A stretch of 64,000 nucleotides of DNA from Symsagittifera roscoffensis (GCF_963678635.1 NC_087064.1:25586189-25650188); one strand, 5' to 3'; counted from the stretch's first letter, positions 33,931-48,200 are shown. Notes: generated by a model not told the origin, from the sequence alone. Made by a program: numbers and translations.

Positions 33931-34305
33931 GTAAGTATAATTTAAAATACTCTTCACTAATAAATTAAAATTAGTACTAACCATTTTCTATCAAAGTTTG
34001 ATTTATATTTCTAATATTCACATCACGATCATCTACAAAACAGAAAAGAAAAATAAAAATACAAACTTGTTAAATTCTCTTAAAATTCGTTAATTTCTTG
34101 TACTAAATAATGTAATAAAATTCATAACAAATGTAGTAATTTTATCTATAAATTATTTCCCCATGAAGCAGTAAACTTAATTACGATGAAAATTTATAAT
34201 TTTAAATTTCTCCCAAACGCAGTAAAATTCAAATTCTATGCAATAAATTGATAAAATGAGAAAACATTACTAACCTTTTCAAATATTTTCATTCACTCGC
34301 ACAAG
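33931..34305 (+). other. intron-like segment after ORF-X (copy C)
   Basis: AAG|GTAAGT starts at 33931, three bases after the ORF-X stop. TACTAAC occurs at 33975-33981 and 34268-34274, and the second is followed by a pyrimidine-rich run to CACAAG at 34305. The first acceptor of copy A (TTTTAG) is CTAA here and is lost. Confidence 0.5.
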
Positions 34306-35482
34306 ATTTCTATCCAAACTCGCACAGCTCGTCCACAAAGAATTGTTTAAATCATGATTTTAAGTTTCAAGCTTTCACACTCAACAACTCTAACACACGA
34401 TAATAAATTTCAAACTTTCCTTTACCCCGGTTGGAAAGGAATTATATACAAAGCCAAACTAACCAACGCAGCTTACTAAACATCACAAATCATAAAATAA
34501 CAGCATGACTAAGAAAAGAAAACCAACGGTACCCAAATCGGATTAACCCAGTTTAAAACTGGATAATTTATTCTTTTGAAGACTATTATAAAGTCTAAGA
34601 AAGAAATAATAAAACACAAAAAAGTCGCAAGACAAACCCATACCAATAACAGTTTGATTTTTGAAAAAAGGACACAACCAAAGTAAAATAATAAAGACCA
34701 ACATAAACCCAACATAAAACGTTATCACATAATAGGACCTCTCAAAGAAACAGCATGAAATCATACTCCCATTCCTGGCCTAACCCACCAGAGAGGACGT
34801 CCTGAGCATGCTCTATAGCCAGCCTAACCCACCGCGCTACATCCACGCTTTGTGACCACACTTCTTTTTTTAATAAGAGGTACTCAAGGGTGAGTAACTC
34901 TTCAAAATAACCAAACTAAAACAAAACGCTTTTGTGAAAACGACTAACTAAAATCATGATTAAAAAATTGAATTAATATAATTTTATAAAATGTAAATCA
35001 TACTTTGCAGTATATAGATCAATACACAACAACAAAGACGAACATCCAAAGACTAGATGATCCCATCACACTCGAACAAAAGAATGGCTAAGCACAACCG
35101 ACATGCCGTCCACAATCACAACTCAAAGGATTTAAAGTACAACTTGACTTCGCAGAAAAGGACTTCATTGAACTAGACCAATGACCACCTCGATGTTCAA
35201 GTATACGTACAGATCCGAGTTACAAGGCATCCCTTCCACACACGATCTTCACGCCATTCCCAGACGAGGTTGCACACAAAACAAGTTCTCTACATAATAC
35301 AGAAAAACCCGTCATAGCAAACCATTTTGAAATCGGATTGATTTCATTGGGGATCACAGTCGTTGTCAAAAGACGACGTAACAATTTCATGTCCCTAATT
35401 CCAGCGTCCTGGAACGTTCTTCTCCAAGAGGAACCGGACAAGAAAATGATGTTCGCCAAATACCAACGTTCATCATCCATCC
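34306..35482 (+). other. 3' non-coding region (copy C)
   Basis: This aligns with 8656-9783, and I can support no gene. It includes the paired palindromes AGGACGTCCT and GAGCATGCTC at 34794-34813 with the same flanking repeats. It ends abruptly at CATCCATCC where copy A continues to its LTR. Confidence 0.55.
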
Positions 35483-35835
35483 GTAAAATATTTAATATTA
35501 ACCAATCATAATCCATCTAACTAACAACCCACTTATTTGTAAGTGCTGAAATTACTTGTAATTTCAGCACAAGAGAGATTTGAATTTAACTTAGAAATTA
35601 GTTGCCTCTCCAAGAGAACTTCAGCAGTTGCAATAAGCCAGTATACTCTAGATCTATTGAGCCTAGCAGAGACTAGTTAAACACCCTGAGACTAGTAGAT
35701 ATAAGAGTAAGATTAGGATCGGTATAAGACTAAGAAGTTGCAGGAATCTATCCGGCCGAAAATAAGATAGCGTGACGAGCAGACGGTGTACCCTATCCGA
35801 AATTACTCTATGAGTTAACCACATCGGTTCTAACT
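35483..35835 (+). repeat. 3' LTR of copy C, 5'-truncated
   Basis: It matches the LTR from roughly base 90 to its CTAACT end. About 90 bases of LTR, plus a few bases before it, are missing compared with copy A. The internal 13-bp hairpin is perfect (35543-35570). The truncation removes the LTR start, so a normal integration end cannot be checked. Confidence 0.82.
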
Positions 35836-36263
35836 AAAAAAGTTGCTATTGCCCTGATAAAGAGAAACATCTACCTTTTGCAAAAAACCTACAAGTTTTC
35901 TACCTGTTTTTTTAAGATAAAATGTTGCGTTCCAACAGCCGATAATCAGAAACGAATTTTGTATCTGGATGTGATTTTTTCCGTTCAAAATCAAGTACCA
36001 TAAACAATAAATAAACATATACACTAGAGCTTCAATCAAAAAAAAACTTTCCTAGAAAAATTAGTTCTTTTTTGCGATCACTTCGTTTGATGTTAAATAA
36101 ATTACTTCGGAGAAATAAGGAATAAGTTTTAACTTCGTTCATTCGTTCCTCCCCAAAAAAAAAATAATTGCATAAAACAAACAAACAAAAACCTGGCGAC
36201 CAGCTGTTCTTTGATAACTTGAATAATCGATTCCAACTTTCTATGAGCCCTTTTTTTGTTTTC
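35836..36263. other. spacer between copy C and the giant repeat gene
   Basis: This is AT-rich sequence with homopolymer runs. No gene or repeat is recognised. It would hold the 3' untranslated region or a further exon of the minus-strand gene. Confidence 0.5.
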
Positions 36264-39200
36264 TTAAAACTGACCTGCAGATGAGTATGGTTTGGGGCCG
36301 CCCTTTGCTGCCGTCTCACGTGAACAACTCCTCGATTTCACATCGCCACAGATCTTCACGCCCGTATTTCGACCAACTGCTGGACTACACTTCTGGGACA
36401 AAATGCCCACTCTCTCAGTGAGAACTGGACTGCTGTTGCATGTCATTGCAAATTTAACTTTTTCGTGTACAGCTTTCAGAGCGGCAGAGTTGCAATACGG
36501 ATCTGTAGGGGTGCTAAGCATCGGAGAACTTCTCTTAGAGTTTACGTTGGCTTTAAAACTTGGTTGATGAGTTCCATACAAACCAAGGTTGTCCGAAGCC
36601 CTAGAAGGACAAGCACTTGTGCCCACTTTATTTTGATATGAACTTCGATGAGTCGAACCGCTGAAATCCATTTTACCCGTAAAGCCTAAACTGTCAACCA
36701 TTCTAACCGAAACAGCTCGTTTACCAATTTTTGGCTGATAATCACTTCGACTCTGACTATGTGAGAGCATCAGACCAGTACCTGTGCAAAGATTATCACG
36801 ATATACAACAGGACCGAAGTTAATAGCACGTTTTGACAAGAAATACTGCTGATTGGTAGAGCTTGATGCATCATCGCAAGTATGACTAGAAGAAAATCCT
36901 AGATTGTCTCGCATTTTAATCGGTGCTACTTTACTTGCCACTTTTGGTTGATAGTCGCTTTGAGCTTGACTCATCGTTGACATGCCTCCAGATCCTGTAC
37001 ACAAGTTGTCTCTGATAACTACTGGTGCAACAGCATCGGCGACTTTTGGTGCAAAATCTTGCTGGTTTGTAGTAAAGCGTTCCATTTGGGCAGAACTGAA
37101 TCCCAAGTTGTCTTGGATTTTCACCGGTGCGACTCGGTCAGCAACTTTTGGCTGATAGTCAGATTGACTTAAGGTGGCGTTGTTCATCGAGTGACTGCTA
37201 AAGCCCAAATTGTTAATTATTTTGACCGGCGCTACTCTGTCTGCAACTTTTGGTTGGTAGTCGCTTTGAGCTTGACTCATCGTTGACATGCCTCCAGATC
37301 CTGTACACAAGTTGTCTCTGATAACTACTGGTGCAACAGCATCGGCGACTTTTGGTGCAAAATCTTGCTGGTTTGTAGTAAAGCGTTCCATTTGGGCAGA
37401 ACTGAATCCCAAGTTGTCTTGGATTTTCACCGGTGCGACTCGGTCAGCCACTTTTGGCTGATAGTCAGATTGACTTAAGGTGGCGTTGTTCATCGAGTCA
37501 CAGCTAAAGCCCAAATTGTCAACTATTTTGACCGGCGCTACTCTGTCTGCAACTTTTGGTTGGTAGTCCCTTTGAGCTTGACTCATCGTTGACATGCCTC
37601 CAGATCCTGTACACAAGTTGTCTCTGATAACTACTGGTGCAACAGCATCGGCGATTTTTGGTGCAAAATCTTGCTGGTTTGTAGTAAAGCGTTCCATTTG
37701 GGCAGAACTGAATCCCAAGTTGTCTTGGATTTTCACCGGTGCGACTCGGTCAGCCACTTTTGGCTGATAGTCAGATTGACTTAAGGTGGCGTTGTTCATC
37801 GAGTCACTGCTAAAGCCCAAATTGTCAACTATTTTGACCGGCGCTACTCTGTCTGCAACTTTTGGTTGGTAGTCGCTTTGAGCTTGACTCATCGTTGACA
37901 TGCCTCCAGATCCTGTACACAAGTTGTCTCTGATAACTATTGAGGCAACAACATCGGCGACTTTCGGTGCAAAATCTTGCTGGTTTGTAGTAAAGCGTTC
38001 CATTTGGGCAGAACTGAATCCCAAGTTGTCTTGGACTTTCACCGGTGCGACTCGGTCAGCCACTTTTGGCTGATAGTCAGATTGACTTAAGGTGGCGTTG
38101 TTCATCGAGTCACTGCTAAAGCCCAAATTGTCAACTATTTTGACCGGCGCTACTCTGTCTGCAACTTTTGGTTGGTAGTCGCTTTGAGCTTGACTCATCG
38201 TTGACATGCCTCCAGATCCTGTACACAAGTTGTCTCTGATAACTACTGGTGCAACAGCATCGGCAACTTTCGGTGCAAAATCTTGCTGGTTTGTAGTAAA
38301 GCGTTCCATTTGGGCAGAACTGAATCCCAAGTTGTCTTGGATTTTCACCGGTGCGACTCGGTCAGCCACTTTTGGCTGATAGTCAGATTGACTTAAGGTG
38401 GCGTTGTTCATCGAGTCACTGCTAAAGCCCAAGTTGTCAACTATTTTTACCGGCGGTACTCTGTCTGCAACTTTTGGTTGGTAGTCGCTTTGAGCTTGAC
38501 TCATCGTTGACATTCCTCCAGATCCTGTACACAAGTTGTCTCTGATAACTACTGGTGCAACAGCATCGGCAACTTTCGGTGCAAAATCTTGCTGGTTTGT
38601 AGTAAAGCGTTCCATTTGGGCAGAACTGAATCCCAAGTTGTCTTGGATTTTCACCGGTGCGACTCGGTCAGCCACTTTTGGCTGATAGTCAGATTGTCTT
38701 AAGGTGGCTTTGTTCATCGAGTCACTGCTAAAGCCCAAATTGTCAACTATTTTGACCGGCGGTACTCTGTCTGCAACTTTTGGTTGGTAGTCGCTTTGAG
38801 CTTGACTCATCGTTGACATGCCTCCAGATCCTGTACACAAGTTGTCTCTGATAACTACTGGTGCAACAGCATCGGCAACTTTCGGTGCAAAATCTTGCTG
38901 GTTTGTAGTAAAGCGTTCCATTTGGGCAGAACTGAATCCCAAGTTGTCTTGTATTTTCACCGGTGCGACTCGGTCAGCCACTTTTGGCTGATAATCAGAT
39001 TGACTTAAGGTGGCGTTGTTCATCGAGTGACTGCTAAAGCCCAAATTGTCAATTATTTTGACCGGCGCTACTCTGTCTGCAACTTTTAGTTGGTAGTCGC
39101 TTTGAGCTTGACTCATCGTTGACATGCCTCCAGATCCTGTACACAAGTTGTCTCTGATAACTACTGGTGCAACAGCATCGGCGACTTTCGGTGCAAAATC

Positions 39201-42200
39201 TTGCTGGTTTGTAGTAAAGCGTTCCATTTGGGCAGAACTGAATCCCAAGTTGTCTTGGATTTTCACCGGTGCGACTCGGTCAGCCACTTTTGGCTGATAG
39301 TCAGATTGACTTAAGGTGGCGTTTTTCATCGAGTCACTGCTAAAGCCCAAGTTGTCAACTATTTTTACCGGCGGTACTCTGTCTGCAACTTTTGGTTGGT
39401 AGTCGCTTTGAGCTTGACTCATCGTTGACATTCCTCCAGATCCTGTACACAAGTTGTCTCTGATAACTACTGGTGCAACAGCATCGGCAACTTTCGGTGC
39501 AAAATCTTGCTGGTTTGTAGTAAAGCGTTCCATTTGGGCAGAACTGAATCCCAAGTTGTCTTGTATTTTCACCGATGCGACTCGGTCAGCCACTTTTGGC
39601 TGATAGTCAGATTGACTTAAGGTGGCGTTGTTCATCGAGTGACTGCTAAAGCCCAAATTGTCAATTATTTTGACCGGCGCTACTCTGTCTGCAACTTTTG
39701 GTTGGTAGTCGCTTTGAGCTTGACTCATCGTTGACATGCCTCCAGATCCTGTACACAAGTTGTCTCTGATAACTACTGGTGCAACAGCATCGGCGACTTT
39801 CGGTGCAAAATCTTGCTGGTTTGTAGTAAAGCGTTCCATTTGGGCAGAATTGAATCCCAAATTGTCTTGGATTTTCACCGGTGCGACTCGGTCAGCCAAT
39901 TTTGGCTGATAGTCAGATTGACTTAAGGTGGCGTTGTTCATCGAGTCACTGCTAAAGCCCAAATTGTCAACTATTTTGACCGGCGGTACTCTGTCTGCAA
40001 CTTTTGGTTGGTAGTCGCTTTGAGCTTGACTCATCATTGACATGCCTCCAGATCCTGTACACAAGTTGTCTCTGATAACCACTGGTGCAACAGCATCGGC
40101 GACTTTCGGTGCAAAATCTTGCTGGTTTGTAGTAAAGCGTTCCATTTGGGCAGAACTGAATCCCAAGTTGTCTTGGATTTTCACCGGTGCGACTCGGTCA
40201 GCCACTTTTGGCTGATAGTCAGATTGACTTAAGCTGGCGTTGTTCATCGAGTCACTGCTAAAGCCCAAATTGTCAACTATTTTGACCGGCGGTACTCTGT
40301 CTGCAACTTTTGGTTGGTAGTCGCTTTGAGCTTGACTCATCGTTGACATGCCTCCAGATCCTGTACACAAGTTGTCTCTGATAACCACTGGTGCAACAGC
40401 ATCGGCGACTTTCGGTGCAAAATCTTGCTGGTTTGTAGTATAGCGTTCCATTTGGGCAGAACTGAATCCCAAGTTGTCTTGGATTTTCACCGGTGCGACT
40501 CGGTCAGCCACTTTTGGCTGATAGTCAGATTGACTTAAGGTGGCGTTGTTCATCGAGTCACTGCTAAAACCCAAATTGTCAACTATTTTGACCGGCGCTA
40601 CTCTGTCTGCAACTTTTGGTTGGTAGTCGCTTTGAGCTTGACTCATCGTTGACATGCCTCCAGATCCTGTACACAAGTTGTCTCTGATAACTACTGGTGC
40701 AACAGCATCGGCAACTTTCGGTGCAAAATCTTGCTGGTTTGTAGTAAAGCGTTCCATTTGGGCAGAACTGAATCCCAAGTTGTCTTGGATTTTCACCGGT
40801 GCGACTCGGTCAGCCACTTTTGGCTGATAGTCAGATTGACTTAAGGTGGCGTTGTTCATCGAGTCACTGCTAAAGCCCAAGTTGTCAACTATTTTTACCG
40901 GCGGTACTCTGTCTGCAACTTTTGGTTGGTAGTCGCTTTGAGCTTGACTCATCGTTGACATGCCTCCAGATCCTGTACACAAGTTGTCTCTGATAACTAC
41001 TGGTGCAACAGCATCGGCGACTTTCGGTGCAAAATCTTGCTGGTTTGTAGTAAAGCGTTCCATTTGTGCAGAACTGAATCCCAAGTTGTCTTGGATTTTC
41101 ACCGGTGCGACTCGGTCAGCCACTTTTGGCTGATAGTCAGATTGACTTAAGGTGGCGTTGTTCATCGAGTCACTGCTAAAGCCCAAATTGTCAACTATTT
41201 TGACCGGCATTACTCTGTCTGCAACTTTTGGTTGGTAGTCGCTTTGAGCTTGACTCATCGTTGACATGCCTCCAGATCCTGTACACAAGTTGTCTCTGAT
41301 AACTACTGGTGCAACAGCATCGGCAACTTTCGGTGCAAAATCTTGCTGGTTTGTAGTAAAGCGTTCCATTTGGGCAGAACTGAATCCCAAGTTGTCTTGT
41401 ATTTTCACCGGTGCGACTCGGTCAGCCACTTTTGGCTGATAGTCAGATTGACTTAAGGTGGCGTTGTTCATCGAGTCACTGCTAAAGCCCAAATTGTCAA
41501 CTATTTTGACCGGCGCTACTCTGTCTGCAACTTTTGGTTGGTAGTCGCTTTGAGCTTGACTCATCGTTGACATGCCTCCAGATCCTGTACACAAGTTGTC
41601 TCTGATAACTACTGGTGCAACAGCATCGGCAACTTTCGGTGCAAAATCTTGCTGGTTTGTAGTAAAGCGTTCCATTTGGGCAGAACTGAATCCCAAGTTG
41701 TCTTGGATTTTCACCGGTGCGACTCGGTCAGCCACTTTTGGCTGATAGTCAGATTGACTTAAGGTGGCGTTGTTCATCGAGTCACTGCTAAAGCCCAAGT
41801 TGTCAACTATTTTTACCGGCGGTACTCTGTCTGCAACTTTTGGTTGGTAGTCGCTTTGAGCTTGACTCATCGTTGACATGCCTCCAGATCCTGTACACAA
41901 GTTGTCTCTGATAACTACTGGTGCAACAGCATCGGCGACTTTCGGTGCAAAATCTTGCTGGTTTGTAGTAAAGCGTTCCATTTGGGCAGAACTGAATCCC
42001 AAGTTGTCTTGGATTTTCACAGGTGCGACTCGGTCAGCCACTTTTGGCTGATAGTCAGATTGACTTAAGGTGGCGTTGTTCATCGAGTCACTGCTAAAGC
42101 CCAAATTGTCAACTATTTTGACCGGCATTACTCTGTCTGCAACTTTTGGTTGGTAGTCGCTTTGAGCTTGACTCATCGTTGACATGCCTCCAGATCCTGT

Positions 42201-45200
42201 ACACAAGTTGTCTCTGATAACTACTGGTGCAACAGCATCGGCAAATTTCGGTGCAAAATCTTGCTGGTTTGTAGTAAAGCGTTCCATTTGGGCAGAACTG
42301 AATCCCAAGTTGTCTTGTATTTTCACCGGTGCGACTCGGTCAGCCACTTTTGGCTGATAGTCAGATTGACTCAAGGTGGCGTTGTTCATCGAGTCACTGC
42401 TAAAGCCCAAATTGTCAACTATTTTTACCGGCGGTACTCTGTCTGCAACTTTTGGTTGGTAGTCGCTTTGAGCTTGACTCATCGTTGACATGCCTCCAGA
42501 TCCTGTACACAAGTTGTCTCTGATAACTACTGGTGCAACAGCATCGGCGACTTTCGGTGCAAAATCTTGCTGGTTTGTAGTAAAGCGTTCCATTTGGGCA
42601 GAACTGAATCCCAAATTGTCTTGGATTTTCACCGGTGCGACTCGGTCAGCCAATTTTGGCTGATAGTCAGATTGACTTAAGGTGGCGTTGTTCATCGAGT
42701 CACTGCTAAAGCCCAAGTTGTCAACTATTTTTACCGGCGGTACTCTGTCTGCAACTTTTGGTTGGTAGTCGCTTTGAGCTTGACTCATCGTTGACATGCC
42801 TCCAGATCCTGTACACAAGTTGTCTCTGATAACTACTGGTGCAACAGCATCGGCGACTTTCGGTGCAAAATCTTGCTGGTTTGTAGTAAAGCGTTCCATT
42901 TGGGCAGAACTGAATCCCAAATTGTCTTGTATTTTCACCGGTGCGACTCGGTCAGCCACTTTTGGCTGATAGTCAGATTGACTTAAGGTGGCGTTGTTCA
43001 TCGAGTCACTGCTAAAGCCCAAATTGTCAACTATTTTGACCGGCGGTACTCTGTCTGCAACTTTTGGTTGGTAGTCGCTTTGAGCTTGACTCATCGTTGA
43101 CATGCCTCCAGATCCTGTACACAAGTTGTCTCTGATAACTACTGGTGCAACAGCATCGGCGACCTTCGGTGCAAAATCTTGCTGGTTCGTAGTAAAGTGT
43201 TCCATTTGGGCAGAACTGAATCCCAAGTTGTCTTGGATTTTCACCGGTGCGACTCGGTCAGCCACTTTTGGCTGATAGTCAGATTGACTTAAAGTGGCGT
43301 TGTTCATCGAGTCACTGCTAAAGCCCAAATTGTCAACTACTTTGACCGGCGGTACTCTGTCTGCAACTTTTGGTTGGTAGTCGCTTTGAGCTTGACTCAT
43401 CGTTGACATGCCTCCAGATCCTGTGCACAAGTTGTCTCTGATAACTACTGGTGCAACAGCATCGGCGACTTTTGGTGCAAAATCTTGCTGGTTTGTAGTA
43501 AAGCGTTCCATTTGTGCAGAACTGAATCCCAAATTGTCTTGGATTTTCACCGTTGCGACTCGGTCAGCCACTTTTGGCTGATAGTCAGATTGACTTAAGG
43601 TGGCGTTGTTCATCGAGTCACTGCTAAAGCCCAAATTGTCAACTATTTTGACCGGCATTACTCTGTCTGCAACTTTTGGTTGGTAGTCGCTTTGAGCTTG
43701 ACTCATCGTCGACATGCCTCCAGATCCTGTACACAAGTTGTCTCTGATAACTACTGGTGCAACAGCATCGGCAACTTTCGGTGCAAAATCTTGCTGGTTT
43801 GTAGTAAAGCGTTCCATTTGGGCAGAACTGAATCCCAAGTTGTCTTGTATTTTCACCGGTGCGACTCGGTCAGCCACTTTTGGCTGATAGTCAGATTGAC
43901 TTAAGGTGGCGTTGTTCATCGAGTCACTGCTAAAGCCCAAATTGTCAACTATTTTGACCGGCGCTACTCTGTCTGCAACTTTTGGTTGGTAGTCGCTTTG
44001 AGCTTGACTCATCGTTGACATGCCTCCAGATCCTGTACACAAGTTGTCTCTGATAACTACTGGTGCAACAGCATCGGCAACTTTCGTTGCAAAATCTTGC
44101 TGGTTTGTAGTAAAGCGTTCCATTTGGGCAGAACTGAATCCCAAGTTGTCTTGGATTTTCACCGGTGCGACTCGGTCAGCCACTTTTGGCTGATAGTCAG
44201 ATTGACTTAAGGTGGCGTTGTTCATCGAGTCACTGCTAAAGCCCAAGTTGTCAACTATTTTTACCGGCGGTACTCTGTCTGCAACTTTTGGTTGGTAGTC
44301 GCTTTGAGCTTGACTCATCGTTGACATGCCTCCAGATCCTGTACACAAGTTGTCTCTGATAACTACTGGTGCAACAGCATCGGCGACTTTCGGTGCAAAA
44401 TTTTGCTGGTTTGTAGTAAAGCGTTCCATTTGGGCAGAACTGAATCCCAAGTTGTCTTGGATTTTCACCGGTGCGACTCGGTCAGCCACTTTTGGCTGAT
44501 AGTCAGATTGACTTAAGGTGGCGTTGTTCATCGAGTCACTGCTAAAGCCCAAATTGTCAACTATTTTGACCGGCATTACTCTGTCTGCAACTTTTGGTTG
44601 GTAGTCGCTTTGAGCTTGACTCATCGTTGACATGCCTCCAGATCCTGTACACAAGTTGTCTCTGATAACTACTGGTGCAACAGCATCGGCAACTTTCGGT
44701 GCAAAATCTTGCTGGTTTGTAGTAAAGCGTTCCATTTGGGCAGAACTGAATCCCAAGTTGTCTTGTATTTTCACCGGTGCGACTCGGTCAGCCAATTTTG
44801 GCTGATAGTCAGATTGACTCAAGGTGGCGTTGTTCATCGAGTCACTGCTAAAGCCCAAATTGTCAACTATTTTTACCGGCGGTACTCTGTCTGCAACTTT
44901 TGGTTGGTAGTCGCTTTGAGCTTGACTCATCGTTGACATGCCTCCAGATCCTGTACACAAGTTGTCTCTGATAACTACTGGTGCAACAGCATCGGCGACT
45001 TTCGGTGCAAAATCTTGCTGGTTTGTAGTAAAGCGTTCCATTTGGGCAGAACTGAATCCCAAATTGTCTTGGATTTTCACCGGTGCGACTCGGTCAGCCA
45101 CTTTTGGCTGATAGTCAGATTGACATAAGGTGGCGTTGTTCATCGAGTCAGTGCTGAAGCCCAAATTGTCAACTATTTTGACCGGCGCTACTCTGTCTGC

Positions 45201-48200
45201 AACTTTTGGTTGGTAGTCGCTTTGAGATTGACTCATCGTTGACATGCCTCCAGATCCTGTACACAAGTTATCTCTGATAATTACTGGTGCAACAGCATCG
45301 GCGACTTTCGGTGCAAAATCTTGCTGGTTTGTAGTAAAGCGTTCCATTTGGGCAGAACTGAATCCCAAGTTGTCTTGGATTTTCACCGGTGCGACTCGGT
45401 CAGCCACTTTTGGCTGATAGTCAGATTGACTTAAGGTGGCGTTGTTCATCGAGTCACTGCTAAAGCCCAAATTGTCAACAATTTTGACCGGCGGTACTCT
45501 GTCTGCAACTTTTGGTTGGTAGTCGCTTTGAGCTTGACTCATCGTTGACATGTCTCCAGATCCTGTACACAAGTTGTCCCTGATAACTACTGGTGCAACA
45601 GCATCGGCGACTTTCGGTGCAAAATCTTGCTGGTTTGTAGTAAAGCGTTCCATTTGGGCAGAACTGAATCCCAAGTTGTCTTGGATTTTCACCGGTGCGA
45701 CTCGGTCAGCCACTTTTGGCTGATAGTCAGATTGACTTAAGGTGGCGTTAATCATCGAGTCACTGCTAAAGCCCAAATTGTCAACTATTTTGACCGGCGG
45801 TACTCTGTCTGCAACTTTTGGTTGGTAGTCGCTTTGAGCTTGACTCATCGTTGACATGCCTCCAGATCCTGTACACAAGTTGTCTCTGATAACTACTGGT
45901 GCAACAGCATCGGCAACTTTCGGTGCAAAATCTTGCTGGTTTGTAGTAAAGCATTCCATTTGGGCAGAACTGAATCCCAAGTTGTCTTGGATTTTAACCG
46001 GTGCGACTCTGTCAGCCACTTTTGGCTGATAGTCAGATTGACTTAAGGTGGCGTTGTTCATCGAGTCACTACTAAAGCCCAAGTTGTCAACTATTTTGAC
46101 CGGCGGTACTCTGTCTGCAACTTTTGGTTGGTAGTCGCTTTGAGCTTGACTCATTGTTGACATGCCTCCAGATCCTGTACACAAGTTGTCTCTGATAACT
46201 ACTGGTGCAACCGCATCGGCGACTTTCGGTGCAAAATCTTGCTGATTTGTAGTAAAGCGTTCCATTTGGGCAGAACTGAATCCCAAGTTGTCTTGGATTT
46301 TCACCGGTGCGACTCGGTCAGCCACTTTCGGCTGATAGTCAGATTGACTTAAGGTGACGTTGTTCATCGAGTCACTGCTAAAGCCCAAATTGTCAACTAT
46401 TTTGACCGGCGGTACTTTGTCTGCAACTTTTGGTTGGTAGTCGCTTTGAGCTTGACTCATCGTTGACATGCCTCCAGATCCTGTACACAAGTTGTCTCTG
46501 ATAACCACTGGTGCAACAGCATCGGCGACTTTCGGTGCAAAATCTTGCTGGTTTGTAGTATAGCGTTCCATTTGGGCAGAGCTGAATCCCAAGTTGTCTT
46601 GGATTTTCACCGGTGCGACTCGGTCAGCCACTTTCGGCTGATAGTCAGATTGACTTAAGGTGACGTTGTTCATCGAGTCACTGCTAAAGCCCAAATTGTC
46701 AACTATTTTGACCGGCGGTACTCTGTCTGCAACTTTTGGTTGGTAGTCGCTTTGAGCTTGACTCATCGTTGACATGCCTCCAGATCCTGTACACAAGTTG
46801 TCTCTGATAACCACTGGTGCAACAGCATCGGCGACTTTCGGTGCAAAATCTTGCTGGTTTGTAGTATAGCGTTCCATTTGGGCAGAACTGAATCCCAAGT
46901 TGTCTTGGATTTTCACCGGTGCGACTCGGTCAGCCACTTTTGGCTGATAGTCAGATTGACTTAAGGTGGCGTTGTTCATCGAGTCACTGCTAAAGCCCAA
47001 ATTGTCAACTATTTTGACCGGCGGTACTCTGTCTGCAACTTTTGGTTGGTAGTCGCTTTGAGCTTGACTCATCGTTGACATGCCTCCAGATCCTGTACAC
47101 AAGTTGTCTCTGATAACTACTGGTGCAACAGCATCGGCGACCTTCGGTGCAAAATCTTGCTGGTTCGTAGTAAAGTGTTCCATTTGGGCAGAACTGAATC
47201 CCAAGTTGTCTTGGATTTTCACCGGTGCGACTCGGTCAGCCACTTTTGGCTGATAGTCAGATTGACTTAAAGTGGCGTTGTTCATCGAGTCACTGCTAAA
47301 GCCCAAATTGTCAACTACTTTGACCGGCGGTACTCTGTCTGCAACTTTTGGTTGGTAGTCGCTTTGAGCTTGACTCATCGTTGACATGCCTCCAGATCCT
47401 GTACACAAGTTGTCTCTGATAACTACTGGTGCAACAGCATCGGCGACTTTTGGTGCAAAATCTTGCTGGTTTGTAGTAAAGCGTTCCATTTGTGCAGAAC
47501 TGAATCCCAAATTGTCTTGGATTTTCACCGGTGCGACTCGGTCAGCAACTTTTGGCTGATAGTCAGATTGACTTAAGGTGGCGTTGTTCATCGAGTCACT
47601 GCTAAAGCCCAAATTGTCAACTATTTTGACCGGCGGTACTCTGTCTGCAACTTTTGGTCGGTAGTCGCTTTGAGCTTGACTCATCGTTGACATGCCTCCA
47701 GATCCTGTACACAAGTTGTCTCTGATAACTACTGGTGCAACAGCATCGGCAACTTTCGGTGCAAAATCTTGCTGGTTTGTAGTAAAGCGTTCCATTTGGG
47801 CAGAACTGATTCCCAAGTTGTCTTGGATTTTCACCGGTGCGACTCGGTCAGCCACTTTTGGCTGATAGTCAGATTGACTTAAGGTGGCGTTGTTCATCGA
47901 GTCACTGCTAAAGCCCAAATTGTCAATTATTTTGACCGGCGGTACTCTGTCTGCAAATTTTGGTTGGTAGTCGCTTTGAGCTTGACTCATCGCTGACATG
48001 CCTCCAGATCCTGTACACAAGTTGTCTTTGATAACTACTGGTGCAACAGCATCGGCGACTTTCGGTGCAAAATCTTGCTGGTTTGTAGTATAGCGTTCCA
48101 TTTGGGCAGAACTGCATCCCAAGTTGTCTTGGATTTTCACCGGGGCGACTCGGTCAGCCACTTTTGGCTGATAGTCAGATTGACTTAAGGTGGCGTTGTT

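Larger units (their letters stand above)
17007..35835 (+). mobile_element. LTR retroelement copy C, LTR to LTR, about 18.8 kb
   Basis: This is a complete-length but decayed element: 5' LTR, PBS, leader ORFs, pre-gag ORFs, gag, protease, RT, RNase H, integrase, small membrane ORF, pre-env, env, ORF-X, intron-like segment, 3' region and truncated 3' LTR. It is more than twice the length of typical gypsy-family elements of 5-9 kb. The 5' LTR follows ATTAAA of copy B. The bases after the 3' LTR (AAAAAAG) do not resume copy B and give no clear target-site duplication. The paired LTR parts differ at many positions by eye, so the insertion is not very recent. Confidence 0.9.

Noticed and set aside
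35831-35845. Target-site duplication for copy C
   Set aside because: The bases before the 5' LTR (TAAA) and after the 3' LTR (AAAA) do not match beyond A-richness.
42261-44936. Plus-strand ORFs in the repeat array
   Set aside because: They recur with the 306-bp period and are the antisense shadow of the giant minus-strand gene.
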